Positions 8,370 to 16,354 of a DNA stretch of 64,000 bases are shown here, piece by piece. How positions within the stretch are numbered: position 1 is the first letter of the stretch; every line of letters begins with the position of its first letter. Source of the DNA: Streptomyces sp. NBC_01754. Lineage in GTDB: Bacteria > Actinomycetota > Actinomycetes > Streptomycetales > Streptomycetaceae. The notes beneath the pieces were generated by a model. The model worked only from the letters and a program-made list of their open reading frames with translations, did no database searches and had not been told where the DNA came from. Made by a program: the position numbers and the translations under genes. The stretch is taken from contig NZ_CP109132.1 of NCBI RefSeq assembly GCF_035918015.1, positions 1,426,001 through 1,490,000 of the forward strand, given 5' to 3'.

Positions 8370-9507
8370 CGGGGACCTCCATGTGGATCGTGGTGCCCTT
8401 GCCGGGCTCGGATACGACGGTGAGCCTGCCGCCGACGCCGCCGGCCCGGTGGCGCATCGAGACCAGGCCGAGGTGGCGGCCCTCGTTCCGGATGGCACCG
8501 GCGTCGAAGCCGCTCCCGTCGTCCGTGATCCGCAGGACCGTCGTGGTGCCCTGCCGGGCGAGGCGCACCGAGACGTGTCCCGCGCCCGAGTGGCGCAGGG
8601 CGTTGTGCAGGGCTTCCTGGGCGACGCGGAGCAGCGCCTCCTCCTGTGCGGAGGGCAGCGCCCGCACCCCTGTGCTCCTGAAGGTGACCCGGGCGGTGTG
8701 GGCCCGGTCCAGGACCTGGATCTGGTTGCGCAGGGTGGCGATCAGGCCGTCCTCGTCCAGGGCCGCGGGACGCAGTTCCACGACGGCTGCGCGCAGCTCG
8801 TCCACGGCTTCGGCCGCCAGGGCGGCGACCTGCTGGAGCTCGCCCTTGGCGCGGACGGGGTCGCGGTCGACGAGGGCGGCGGCGGCCTGTGCGGTCAGCC
8901 GGAGCGAGAAGAGTTTCTGGCTGACGGCGTCGTGCAGCTCGTGGGCCAGGCGGGAGCGTTCCTCGGCGATGGTGAGCTCGCGGCTGCGCTCGTACAGCCG
9001 GGCGTTGGTGAGGGCGATCGCCGCGTGCTGGGCGAGGATGCCCAGCAGTTCCTCGTCGGCCTCGGTGAATCCGCAGCCGCCGGCCGGCTTGGGGCAGCGC
9101 TTGTTGGCGAGGAAGAGCGCGCCGATGGTCTCCTCGCCGTCCTGGATCGGCAGGCCGAGGAAGTCGGACATGTCGGGGTGGGCGTCGGGCCAGCCCTCGA
9201 ACCGGGGGTCCTCGCGGACGTCGGCGAGCCGCTGGGGGGTGGCCTCGTGCAGCATCGCGGCGAGGATGCCGTGCTGCCGCGGCAGCGGCCCGATGGCCTT
9301 CCACTGCTCGTCGCTGACCCCGTCGACGACGAACTGGGCGAAGCCTCCGTGGTCGTCCGGGACGCCCAGGGCCGCGTACTCGGCGTCCAGGAGTTCGCGC
9401 GCGGAGGCGACGATCGTCTTGAGGACGTCCCGCATCTCCAGGTGCCGGCTCATGGCGAGCAGCGCGGCGCTGACCGCGGCGAGGCCCGACGGTGGGCGAT
9501 GACTCAT
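8362..9507 (-). CDS. GAF-domain sensor histidine kinase (HisKA_3 type)
   Basis: A 381-residue soluble kinase: GAF domain in residues 25-170, dimerisation/phospho-acceptor helix 'EERSRLAHELHDAVSQKL' with H192 as the likely phosphorylated histidine, then an HATPase domain with 'EALHNALRHSGAG' (N box) and 'ITDDGSGFD' (G1 box). No membrane helices, so it should sense a cytoplasmic signal through the GAF pocket (DevS-like, though only one GAF is present). It is cotranscribed with, and overlaps, the response regulator. Confidence 0.93.
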   Translation of the reverse strand: MSHRPPSGLAAVSAALLAMSRHLEMRDVLKTIVASARELLDAEYAALGVPDDHGGFAQFVVDGVSDEQWKAIGPLPRQHGILAAMLHEATPQRLADVREDPRFEGWPDAHPDMSDFLGLPIQDGEETIGALFLANKRCPKPAGGCGFTEADEELLGILAQHAAIALTNARLYERSRELTIAEERSRLAHELHDAVSQKLFSLRLTAQAAAALVDRDPVRAKGELQQVAALAAEAVDELRAAVVELRPAALDEDGLIATLRNQIQVLDRAHTARVTFRSTGVRALPSAQEEALLRVAQEALHNALRHSGAGHVSVRLARQGTTTVLRITDDGSGFDAGAIRNEGRHLGLVSMRHRAGGVGGRLTVVSEPGKGTTIHMEVPGG

Positions 9508-10121
9508 GCGCTCACCGTACCGGCGGGATCACGGCGGCCGTATCGGCCTGAGGACCCCTGCCGCATGCGGCATTGGTAGTAGGCCGAAGCCCCCGAGCCC
9601 GGGGCCGCACCGGCCCGGAGGCGTTCCGGTTCCGGATCCGCGCCGCCCGGAAGGCTCCGGGGCGGGCGCGCCCGCCGTGCGCGCTCCCCTTCTACCGGGA
9701 GTGGCGCGGGTGCGCGCAGGACGCCCCGGCGGTCCGGCGGGAAGCGGCGCGGCGAGGGCCGTTCCCCAGGCGCGGAAGCGGCCGTGCCCCTCTCCGTCCA
9801 CCCCCCTCCCGGAACGTAACACTCCGCATTACAGGAGCAACGCATCGTAAGCCGAAGGGCCTCCCCGTGTGAGCCCAGGCATAGGAGCCACGTCACTTAC
9901 GAAGACGGATAGTTGCACCAAAACGGTCATTAGGGCTGTTCTCAAAACGGACAGGAGGGCATGAACTCCACTCGCCTCCACTATTCAGCTTCGTACGTCA
10001 CACCTTTGCCAGGCCATTTTGCTGGCGCTAAGAATTGCAAGCGTCCCCGACGGAGATGTGCTTCGGCGCTCCCGTCCACGTCCTCGCCGAGGGCCCCTGC
10101 TATTCGAAGAGGTACGACTGC
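9508..10121. other. 614-bp intergenic region with long 5' leader of the SLT gene
   Basis: The left part (to about 9830) is GC-rich and shows no gene-like reading. The right part (about 9860-10060) is distinctly AT-richer than the rest of the window. It holds two near-identical 11-mers, CAAAACGGTCA at 9919 and CAAAACGGACA at 9943, and a GGAGG/CCTCC pairing (9954-9958 with 9975-9979). I looked for the c-di-AMP (ydaO) riboswitch core that precedes many Streptomyces cell-wall hydrolase genes and did not find it. Confidence 0.5.
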
Positions 10122-10853
10122 ATGTCCATCTCCCGCATCACCAGCCGTAGCCGTCGTCTGAACAAGGCGCAGAAGCTCTCCGTAGCGGGGGTCTCCACCC
10201 TGGCCGCCGCCGCTCTCACGTTCTCCCTGGTCCCCGACGACGCGTCGGCGACCGCCGAGCCGCAGGCCGTGTCCGGTGCGCCGGTCGCGTTCACCGGCAA
10301 GCAGACCGACTCCGTCCAGGCCGGCGTCATAGAGAAGAACTCCACCGCCGAGCAGCTGGTGAAGGCCGCCGACGCCGCCAAGAAGAAGGACGCCGACGCC
10401 AAGAAGAAGGCCGCCGCGAAGGCCAAGGCCGCCGCCGAGGCCAAGAGCAAGGCCGCCGCGAAGGCCGAGACGGACGCGCAGAAGCGTTCCTCCGAGAAGT
10501 CGAGCCGTGCGGCCGAGCGCAAGCCGGTCTACGCGAACAACCTCGACGGCTGGATCCGCGAGGCCCTGTCGATCATGCACGAGAAGAAGATCCCCGGTAC
10601 GTACGAGGGCCTGCACCGCAACATCATCCGTGAGTCCAGCGGTGACCCGCGTGCCATCAACAACTGGGACATCAACGCGATCAACGGCATCCCGTCCAAG
10701 GGCCTGCTTCAGGTCGTCAAGCCGACGTTCGACTTCTACCACGTCAACGGCACCAAGCACGACCAGTACGACCCGGTCGCCAACATCACCGCCGCGGCCA
10801 ACTACGCCGCCGACAAGTACGGCTCGATCGACAACGTCGACAGCGCGTACTGA
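10122..10853 (+). CDS. secreted transglycosylase SLT-domain protein
   Basis: A 243-residue protein with a signal peptide (positively charged start, hydrophobic run 'VAGVSTLAAAALTFSLV', cleavage after about residue 45). Residues 80-130 form an Ala/Lys/Glu-rich helical spacer, and residues 145-243 a lytic-transglycosylase-like SLT domain with the catalytic-type glutamate in 'NIIRESSGDPRAINNWDINA' and 'SKGLLQVVKPTF'. It should act on peptidoglycan outside the cell. The ATG at 10122 follows AAGAGG and begins the signal peptide. No LysM module is present. Confidence 0.9.
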   Translation: MSISRITSRSRRLNKAQKLSVAGVSTLAAAALTFSLVPDDASATAEPQAVSGAPVAFTGKQTDSVQAGVIEKNSTAEQLVKAADAAKKKDADAKKKAAAKAKAAAEAKSKAAAKAETDAQKRSSEKSSRAAERKPVYANNLDGWIREALSIMHEKKIPGTYEGLHRNIIRESSGDPRAINNWDINAINGIPSKGLLQVVKPTFDFYHVNGTKHDQYDPVANITAAANYAADKYGSIDNVDSAY

Positions 10854-10929
10854 GCCACGCACCGAGCAAGGCCCGGCAGAGCCGGACCACCGGTCCGCAG
10901 CGTCGCGTGACCGGCCGGCGCGAGCCGAA

Positions 10930-10955
10930 GGGCGGCACCCCGCGGGGTGCCGCCC
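10930..10955. terminator. bidirectional terminator hairpin
   Basis: A near-perfect inverted repeat (10930-10941 with 10944-10955; the usable stem is about 10 bp) lies between the convergent SLT and FHA-ABC genes. Confidence 0.7.
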
Positions 10956-10994
10956 TCGGGCGTTTCCGGTCCGGTACCGGACCGGCGCGGCCCC

Positions 10995-13604
10995 CTACTT
11001 GCGCATCACCTCGGGCTCGTGGCGGCGCAGCAGCCGCGAGACCGCGACGAAGAGGACGACGGCCATGAGCAGCAGGACCGCGATGTTCATCCCCCACTGA
11101 CCGGCCGAGTGCTCCCAGAGCGGGTCCAGGTCGGTCGGGTTCGCCGTGTCCCACGGCGGCATCAGGTGGGCGAGGTCCAGCGTGGTCCCGGCCGCGGCGA
11201 GCGCCCAGCGCGAGGGCATCAGCCAGGCGAACTGCTCCAGGCCGGGTGATCCGTAGAGCTGGAAGAGCACGCCGGTGAAGACGACCTGGACGATGGCGAA
11301 CATGACGAGCAGCGGCATGGTCTTCTCGGCGGTCTTCACCAGCGAGGAGATCATCAGGCCCACCATCATCGAGGTGATCCCGAGCGCGGTGATCGACAGG
11401 CAGATCTCCGCGGCCGGGGCCATGAACAGTCCCTCGTCGGGGAGCTCACGGGTGGAGAAGCCGATACCGCAGATGATCACGCCCTGGACGGCGGTGATCA
11501 CGCCGAGAACGATCACCTTGGAGAGCAGGTACGCGGACCGGGAGAGGCCGGTGGCCCGTTCCCGTTCGTAGATCACCCGTTCCTTGATCAGTTCTCGCAC
11601 GGAGTTGGCCGAACCGGCGAAGCACATGCCGACCGAGAGGATCAGCATGATCGTCCCGGCCTTGCTGTTGAACCGGGCGGGCGGTTCCGGCTCCGCCAGG
11701 CCGAACTCCGCCGGGATGACCACGCTCACCACACCGAGCACCGCCGGCAGGATCAGCATCAGGGCCAGGAAGCCCTTGTCGGACGCGATCACCGAGATGT
11801 ACCGGCGTATCAGCGTCAGCAACTGGGCCGTCCAGCCCTGCGGTTTCCGCGCGCGGATCTGCTGCGGCTGGGGCATGTGCGCCGGCTGGACGTCGACGGC
11901 GTCGATGTCCGCGGCGTACATCTGGTAGTGCTGCGAGCCGCGCCAGCGGCCCGCCCAGTCGTAGTCGCGGTAGTTCTCGAAGGCGGAGAAGACGTCGGCC
12001 CAGCTGGTGTAGCCGAAGAAGTTCAGCGCCTCCTCGGGCGGGCCGAAGTAGGCGACGGATCCGCCGGGCGCCATCACCAGCAGCTTGTCGCAGATCGCCA
12101 GCTCGGCGACGGAGTGCGTGACGACCAGGACCGTACGCCCGTCGTCGGCCAGGCCGCGCAGCAGCTGCATGACGTCGCGGTCCATGCCCGGGTCGAGACC
12201 GGAGGTCGGCTCGTCCAGGAAGATCAGCGAGGGCTTGGTCAGCAGCTCCAGGGCCACCGAGACGCGCTTGCGCTGGCCGCCGGAGAGGGAGGTGACCTTC
12301 TTGTCCTTGTGGACGTCGAGCTTGAGCTCGGCGAGGACCTCGTGGATCCGGGCGGTGCGCTCGGCCTCGGTGGTGTCCGCGGGGAAGCGGAGCTTGGCCG
12401 CGTATCCGAGGGCTTTGCTGACCGTGAGTTCCTTGTGCAGGATGTCGTCCTGCGGGACCAGGCCGATGCGCTGCCGCAGCTCGGCGAACTGCTTGTACAG
12501 GTTCCGGTTGTCGTAGAGGACGTCGCCCTGGTTGGCGGGCCGGTAGCCGGTGAGCGCCTTGAGCAGGGTGGACTTGCCGGAGCCCGACGGGCCGATGACC
12601 CCGACCAGGGACTTCTCCGGGACACCGAAGGAGACGTCCTTGAGGATGTTCTTGCCGCCGTCGACCGTCACCGTGAGGTGGCGGGCGGAGAAGGAGACCT
12701 CACCGGTGTCGACGAACTCTTCCAGCCGGTCCCCGACCAGCCGGAACGTCGAGTGGCCGACACCGACGATGTCGTGGGGGCCCAGGAGCGCCGAGCCGGA
12801 CTTGCTGAGCGGCAGACCGTTGACGTACGTGCCGTTGTGCGAGCCGAGGTCGCGGATCTCGAAGCGGCCGTCGGGCGTCGCCCGGAACTCGGCGTGCAGC
12901 CGGGAGACCTGGAGGTCGGAGACGACCAGCTCGTTCTCCAGGGCACGGCCGATGCGCATGACCCGGCCGAGGTCCAGCTGGTGGAAGGTGGTGGGGCTGC
13001 GGTCGCCGTAGCCCTGCGGGGCGGTCCACGCCGGGCCGCCGGTCCCGCCCGCTCCCGGCGTCGGCCCCGGGCCCTGCTGGTAGGGGACCTGCTGCTGGGC
13101 CTCGGGGGGCTGGGCCTGCTGGTGCTGAGCCGCCGGGTACGGGGCCTGCTGCTGCGGGACGACCGGAGGGGCGTACCGCATCTGCTGCGGGGCGGCGGCC
13201 TGCTGCGGTTGCTGCCCGTGCGCCGCGTCCGGCCACCCGGGCGCGCCCTGCTGCGGGCCCGCCGGGGCGGCCTGCTGCCCGCTGTGCGCGCCGGCGCCCG
13301 CGGGGGCGGTGAAGCCCAGCCGCGGCCCGTCGGTGGCGTTGCCCAGGTTGACGACGGTGCCGGGACCGATCTCCGTCTGCTGGATCCGCCGGCCCTGTAC
13401 ATAGGTGCCGTTGGTGCTCTCATGGTCCTCGATGGACCAGCTCCGCCCGTTCCAGCTGATCGTGGCATGGCGCCACGACACCCTGGCGTCGTCGGCCGTC
13501 ATGTCTCCCTGCGGATCCCGCCCGAGGGTGTACGGCCTGGACGGATCGAGCGTCCAGGACCTTCCGTTGAATTCCAGTACGAGTTCCGGCACTCCGCGCC
13601 CCAC
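10995..13604 (-). CDS. FHA-FHA-ABC transporter fusion (Rv1747-like)
   Basis: An 869-residue fusion. FHA domain 1 covers about residues 20-95 ('TLGRD', 'SWRHA', 'STNGTYV'); a Gln/Pro/Ala-rich flexible linker 100-200; FHA domain 2 about 215-290 ('RIGRALENELVV', 'SRLHAEF', 'SHNGTYVNG'); an ABC ATPase with Walker A at 338-345, signature SGGQ at 441-444 and Walker B IFLDEP at 461-466; and an ABC-2 membrane domain from about 605 with six helices. Both FHA domains keep the Arg/Ser/Asn residues that bind phosphothreonine, so control by a Ser/Thr kinase is expected. The GTG at 13604 (a second GTG lies at 13592) is preferred for its upstream purine tract. Confidence 0.92.
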   Translation of the reverse strand: MGRGVPELVLEFNGRSWTLDPSRPYTLGRDPQGDMTADDARVSWRHATISWNGRSWSIEDHESTNGTYVQGRRIQQTEIGPGTVVNLGNATDGPRLGFTAPAGAGAHSGQQAAPAGPQQGAPGWPDAAHGQQPQQAAAPQQMRYAPPVVPQQQAPYPAAQHQQAQPPEAQQQVPYQQGPGPTPGAGGTGGPAWTAPQGYGDRSPTTFHQLDLGRVMRIGRALENELVVSDLQVSRLHAEFRATPDGRFEIRDLGSHNGTYVNGLPLSKSGSALLGPHDIVGVGHSTFRLVGDRLEEFVDTGEVSFSARHLTVTVDGGKNILKDVSFGVPEKSLVGVIGPSGSGKSTLLKALTGYRPANQGDVLYDNRNLYKQFAELRQRIGLVPQDDILHKELTVSKALGYAAKLRFPADTTEAERTARIHEVLAELKLDVHKDKKVTSLSGGQRKRVSVALELLTKPSLIFLDEPTSGLDPGMDRDVMQLLRGLADDGRTVLVVTHSVAELAICDKLLVMAPGGSVAYFGPPEEALNFFGYTSWADVFSAFENYRDYDWAGRWRGSQHYQMYAADIDAVDVQPAHMPQPQQIRARKPQGWTAQLLTLIRRYISVIASDKGFLALMLILPAVLGVVSVVIPAEFGLAEPEPPARFNSKAGTIMLILSVGMCFAGSANSVRELIKERVIYERERATGLSRSAYLLSKVIVLGVITAVQGVIICGIGFSTRELPDEGLFMAPAAEICLSITALGITSMMVGLMISSLVKTAEKTMPLLVMFAIVQVVFTGVLFQLYGSPGLEQFAWLMPSRWALAAAGTTLDLAHLMPPWDTANPTDLDPLWEHSAGQWGMNIAVLLLMAVVLFVAVSRLLRRHEPEVMRK

Positions 13605-13914
13605 TAGTCGTCCCCCGTGTCGCCCCCGTCGAGGGGGGCCTAGGGATGCTGAACATCGTGGGGAACTATTCCAGGACCGGTGCCCGAACGGAAAGCCGGG
13701 CGGTGTGAGGACCGCGGCGCCGTCCCGCGCGCACTCGGCCGACTCGGGAGGAATCGGCCGCGGCGGGATATCCGGCCCTCCGGCAGCGGGGCCACCGCCG
13801 CCCGCCTCCTGCCCGCCCGGCCCGGCGGCCCGCTCTCCGCCCCGGTGCCGCGCGTGTCCGCCACTCGGGACAGGCGTGGGAGCGGCCGGGCGCGCCCTAT
13901 ACGGTGGTGCCACC
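13605..13914. other. 310-bp divergent promoter region
   Basis: This GC-rich region separates the FHA-ABC gene from serB and must hold both promoters. A TACGGT at 13900-13905 fits serB. For the ABC gene nothing better than weak TA-containing hexamers near 13640-13670 could be seen. No gene-like reading was found. Confidence 0.5.
13900..13905 (+). promoter_or_regulatory. -10 box for serB
   Basis: TACGGT ends 9 nt before the serB ATG; with no Shine-Dalgarno in the gap, a leaderless or nearly leaderless mRNA is likely. Confidence 0.5.
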
Positions 13915-15171
13915 ATGAGCGCATCTGAGCCCCCTCGGTCACCCCGGTCTCCTGAGCTTCCCGATTCCCCGCGGGACACGGGCACGCCGACACTCCTCGT
14001 CAAGATCTTCGGCAAGGACCGGCCCGGCATCACCGCCGGTCTCTTCGACACCCTCGCCGCCTTCTCCGTCGACGTCGTCGACATCGAGCAGGTCGTCACC
14101 CGTGGCCGCATCGTGCTGTGCGCGCTGGTGACCGACCCGGCGGCGGGCGGCGCGATCGAGGGCGACCTGCGGTCCACGGTCCACAGCTGGGCGGAGTCGC
14201 TGAAGCTCCAGGCGGAGATCATCTCGGGGACCGGAGACAACCGTCCGCGCGGCTACGGCCGTTCCCACGTGACCGTGCTGGGCAACCCGCTGACGGCGGA
14301 GTCGACGGCGGCCATAGCGGCCAGGATCACCTCCACCGGCGGCAACATCGACCGCGTCTTCCGGCTGGCCAAGTATCCGGTCACGGCGGTCGAGTTCGCG
14401 GTGTCCGGCACCGCCACGGAGGAACTGCGCACCGCGCTGGCGACCGAGGCCGCCGGCATCGGCGTCGACATCGCCGTCATGTCGGCCGGGCTGAGCCGCC
14501 GGGCCCAGCGGCTGGTCGTGATGGACGTGGACTCCACGCTCATCCAGGACGAGGTCATCGAGCTCTTCGCGGCGCACGCCGGCTGTGAGGACGAGGTCGC
14601 CGAGGTGACCGGGCGGGCGATGCGCGGCGAGCTCGACTTCGAGCAGTCGCTGCACGCGCGGGTGGCGCTGCTGGCCGGGCTCGACGAGTCGGTGGTGGAC
14701 AAGGTGCGGGCCGAGGTCCGGCTGACCCCCGGCGCCCGCACACTGATCCGTACCCTCAAACGCCTCGGCTACCAGGTGGGCGTGGTCTCGGGCGGTTTCA
14801 CCCAGGTCACGGACGACCTCAAGGAGCGGCTCGGGCTCGACTTCGCCTCCGCCAACACGTTGGAGGTCGTCGACGGCAAGCTCACCGGCCGGGTCGTCGG
14901 TGAGGTCGTGGACCGGGCGGGCAAGGCGCGGCTGCTGCGGAGCTTCGCCGGGCAGGCCGGGGTGCCGCTGGCGCAGACGGTGGCGATCGGTGACGGTGCC
15001 AACGACCTGGACATGCTGAACACCGCCGGGCTGGGAGTCGCGTTCAACGCCAAACCGGTCGTCCGGCAGGCGGCCCACACGGCGGTGAACGTGCCGTTCC
15101 TGGACACCGTGCTGTACCTGCTGGGCATCACCCGCGAGGAGGTCGAGGCCGCCGACGGTCTCGTCGACTGA
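13915..15171 (+). CDS. serB: phosphoserine phosphatase SerB with tandem ACT domains
   Basis: A 418-residue enzyme of the actinobacterial SerB2 type: two ACT-like regulatory domains (about residues 25-105 and 115-190) followed by an HAD phosphatase domain with the nucleophile motif 'DVDSTLIQDE' (D204 nucleophile, D206 acid/base), the lysine region and 'AIGDGANDLDML' as motif IV. It makes L-serine from O-phospho-L-serine, the last step of the phosphorylated pathway; the ACT domains usually bind serine for feedback control. A long hairpin follows the stop codon. Confidence 0.95.
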   Translation: MSASEPPRSPRSPELPDSPRDTGTPTLLVKIFGKDRPGITAGLFDTLAAFSVDVVDIEQVVTRGRIVLCALVTDPAAGGAIEGDLRSTVHSWAESLKLQAEIISGTGDNRPRGYGRSHVTVLGNPLTAESTAAIAARITSTGGNIDRVFRLAKYPVTAVEFAVSGTATEELRTALATEAAGIGVDIAVMSAGLSRRAQRLVVMDVDSTLIQDEVIELFAAHAGCEDEVAEVTGRAMRGELDFEQSLHARVALLAGLDESVVDKVRAEVRLTPGARTLIRTLKRLGYQVGVVSGGFTQVTDDLKERLGLDFASANTLEVVDGKLTGRVVGEVVDRAGKARLLRSFAGQAGVPLAQTVAIGDGANDLDMLNTAGLGVAFNAKPVVRQAAHTAVNVPFLDTVLYLLGITREEVEAADGLVD

Positions 15172-15204
15172 CCCTCCGGACCCGGCGGGACCCCGGACGT
15201 ACGA

Positions 15205-15239
15205 GAGGGCCCCGGCACAGTGACCGTGCCGGGGCCCTC
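15205..15239. terminator. bidirectional terminator between serB and sixA-like genes
   Basis: A perfect 14-bp stem (15205-15218 with 15226-15239) with a 7-nt loop lies between two convergent genes. Confidence 0.85.
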
Positions 15240-15249
15240 GTGCGTCCGC

Positions 15250-15768
15250 TCAGTCGTTCGGCGTCGCGTACCCGACGAGCTTGCCGGCACCCGGCTCCAG
15301 GCTCTTCCAGGGGCCCTGGAAGTCGATGACCGCGTAGGCGGCGGTGGAGAAGCCGTCCCTGGTCATCCGGGTGAGCGCGTCCCCCTCGGCCTGACCGGCC
15401 AGGACGTCCGACACCCCGTGCATACCCGGGTTGTGGCCGATGACCAGGACCGTGCGGACGTCGTCGGGGAGCTCTCCGAACAGGGCGATCAGCTCGCCGA
15501 CGGAGGCTTCGTACAGCCTCTCCTCGTACACGGTCCTGGGGCGCTGCGGCAACGCCTGAACCGCGAGCTTCCAGGTCTCACGGGTCCTGGTGGCGGTCGA
15601 GCACAGAGCCAGATCGAAGTCGATACCGGAATCGGCGAGCCGGCGGCCGGCGACGGGGGCTTCCTTGCGTCCCCGTTCGGCGAGAGGCCGCTCGTGGTCG
15701 GACTGCTGCGACCACTCCGCCTTTGCGTGCCTGAGAAAGACGATCCTGCGAGGTGTTTCGGCGCTCAT
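15250..15768 (-). CDS. SixA-like histidine phosphatase
   Basis: A 172-residue member of the histidine phosphatase (phosphoglycerate mutase-like) superfamily, branch 1. The catalytic block is 'RIVFLRHAKAEWS' (RH with the phosphorylated histidine), with 'STATRTRETW' and the second histidine in 'VLVIGHNPGMH'. SixA in E. coli removes phosphate from histidine of phosphotransfer domains; the Streptomyces substrate is unknown. The ATG at 15768 starts directly before the conserved core; longer upstream reading is not gene-like. It converges on serB. Confidence 0.88.
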   Translation of the reverse strand: MSAETPRRIVFLRHAKAEWSQQSDHERPLAERGRKEAPVAGRRLADSGIDFDLALCSTATRTRETWKLAVQALPQRPRTVYEERLYEASVGELIALFGELPDDVRTVLVIGHNPGMHGVSDVLAGQAEGDALTRMTRDGFSTAAYAVIDFQGPWKSLEPGAGKLVGYATPND

Positions 15769-15853
15769 ACCTCTCAGCTTCGCATGAAACGCACGCCTGG
15801 GCGCAGGGTGTTGGGATGCTCCCCGGTACGCGGGAGGGGCGGCCGCGCCCCCG

Positions 15854-16063
15854 TCACCCGGAGAGCAGCGACAGCACCAGCCCGAGCAGCCGCCCGACCG
15901 CCGGATCACCGGTGGCGGCCTGTGCCTGTCCGGGTCCCGCGATCAGCAGGAGGAGCGCGGCGAAGGCCAGGGCGGGCAGCACGACGGCCCACCAGGGCAG
16001 CCTGACCTCGACGGCGTCGTCCGTGGGGACACGGCGGCTCCGGGTCTGTGTACGGGCCGTCAT
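15854..16063 (-). CDS. small single-pass membrane protein
   Basis: A 69-residue protein with a basic N-terminus, one hydrophobic segment ('WWAVVLPALAFAALLLLIAG', residues 24-43) and a short C-terminal hydrophobic stretch. I do not recognise a family. The ATG at 16063 is preceded by CAGGAGG at ideal spacing, which supports translation. It sits between the SixA-like gene and the MFS-linked small protein, on the same strand. Confidence 0.7.
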   Translation of the reverse strand: MTARTQTRSRRVPTDDAVEVRLPWWAVVLPALAFAALLLLIAGPGQAQAATGDPAVGRLLGLVLSLLSG

Positions 16064-16220
16064 GTCCGCCTCCTGGGTCTTCGGTACCGATACCGAGAAC
16101 CTACGGAACCGCCGGGGGCGGGCCCATCCGGCGACCCACCCACTCGACCCTGAACCTGGCCCCCTAGGGGATGGTGGGGCCAGCCCCACCCCCCTCGCGG
16201 CCGGCAGGGCGGGTCAGGGT

Positions 16221-16337
16221 CTAGGGAGAGGCGATCGTCGCGATCACTCCGATGACCACCGTGATGAGCAGCATCGCCCCGAGCACGAGGAGAAGCTTCT
16301 TCTGACCGTTGCGGGGATGCGGATCGAGCACTGGCAT
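16221..16337 (-). CDS. 38-residue transporter-associated microprotein
   Basis: The gene encodes 38 residues starting MPVLDPHPRNGQKK, followed by one hydrophobic helix of about 20 residues (LLLVLGAMLLITVVIGVI) and a short tail. From memory this matches the SGM_5486 family of transporter-associated proteins found beside CynX/NimT-type MFS genes in Streptomyces. It begins 17 nt after the MFS stop codon, so it is the second gene of that operon. A subunit or stability role for the carrier is inference. Confidence 0.8.
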   Translation of the reverse strand: MPVLDPHPRNGQKKLLLVLGAMLLITVVIGVIATIASP

Positions 16338-16354
16338 GGGATCAGTCTCGCATC

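Noticed and set aside
9860..10121. c-di-AMP (ydaO) riboswitch before the SLT gene
   Set aside because: Expected from similar Streptomyces genes, but the conserved GGGGGAACC-type core was not found on reading the leader.
9961..10161. 66-codon ORF before and overlapping the SLT gene, preceded by AGGAGGG
   Set aside because: Only two bases separate the GGAGG from the ATG, too close for normal initiation. The product has no conserved look and its codon use is unlike a gene; the GGAGG may instead pair with CCTCC at 9975.
13593..14240. Upstream extension of the FHA-ABC gene
   Set aside because: The frame stays open beyond the GTG at 13604 but the extra residues are antisense to serB and low-complexity; the FHA fold starts right after 13604.
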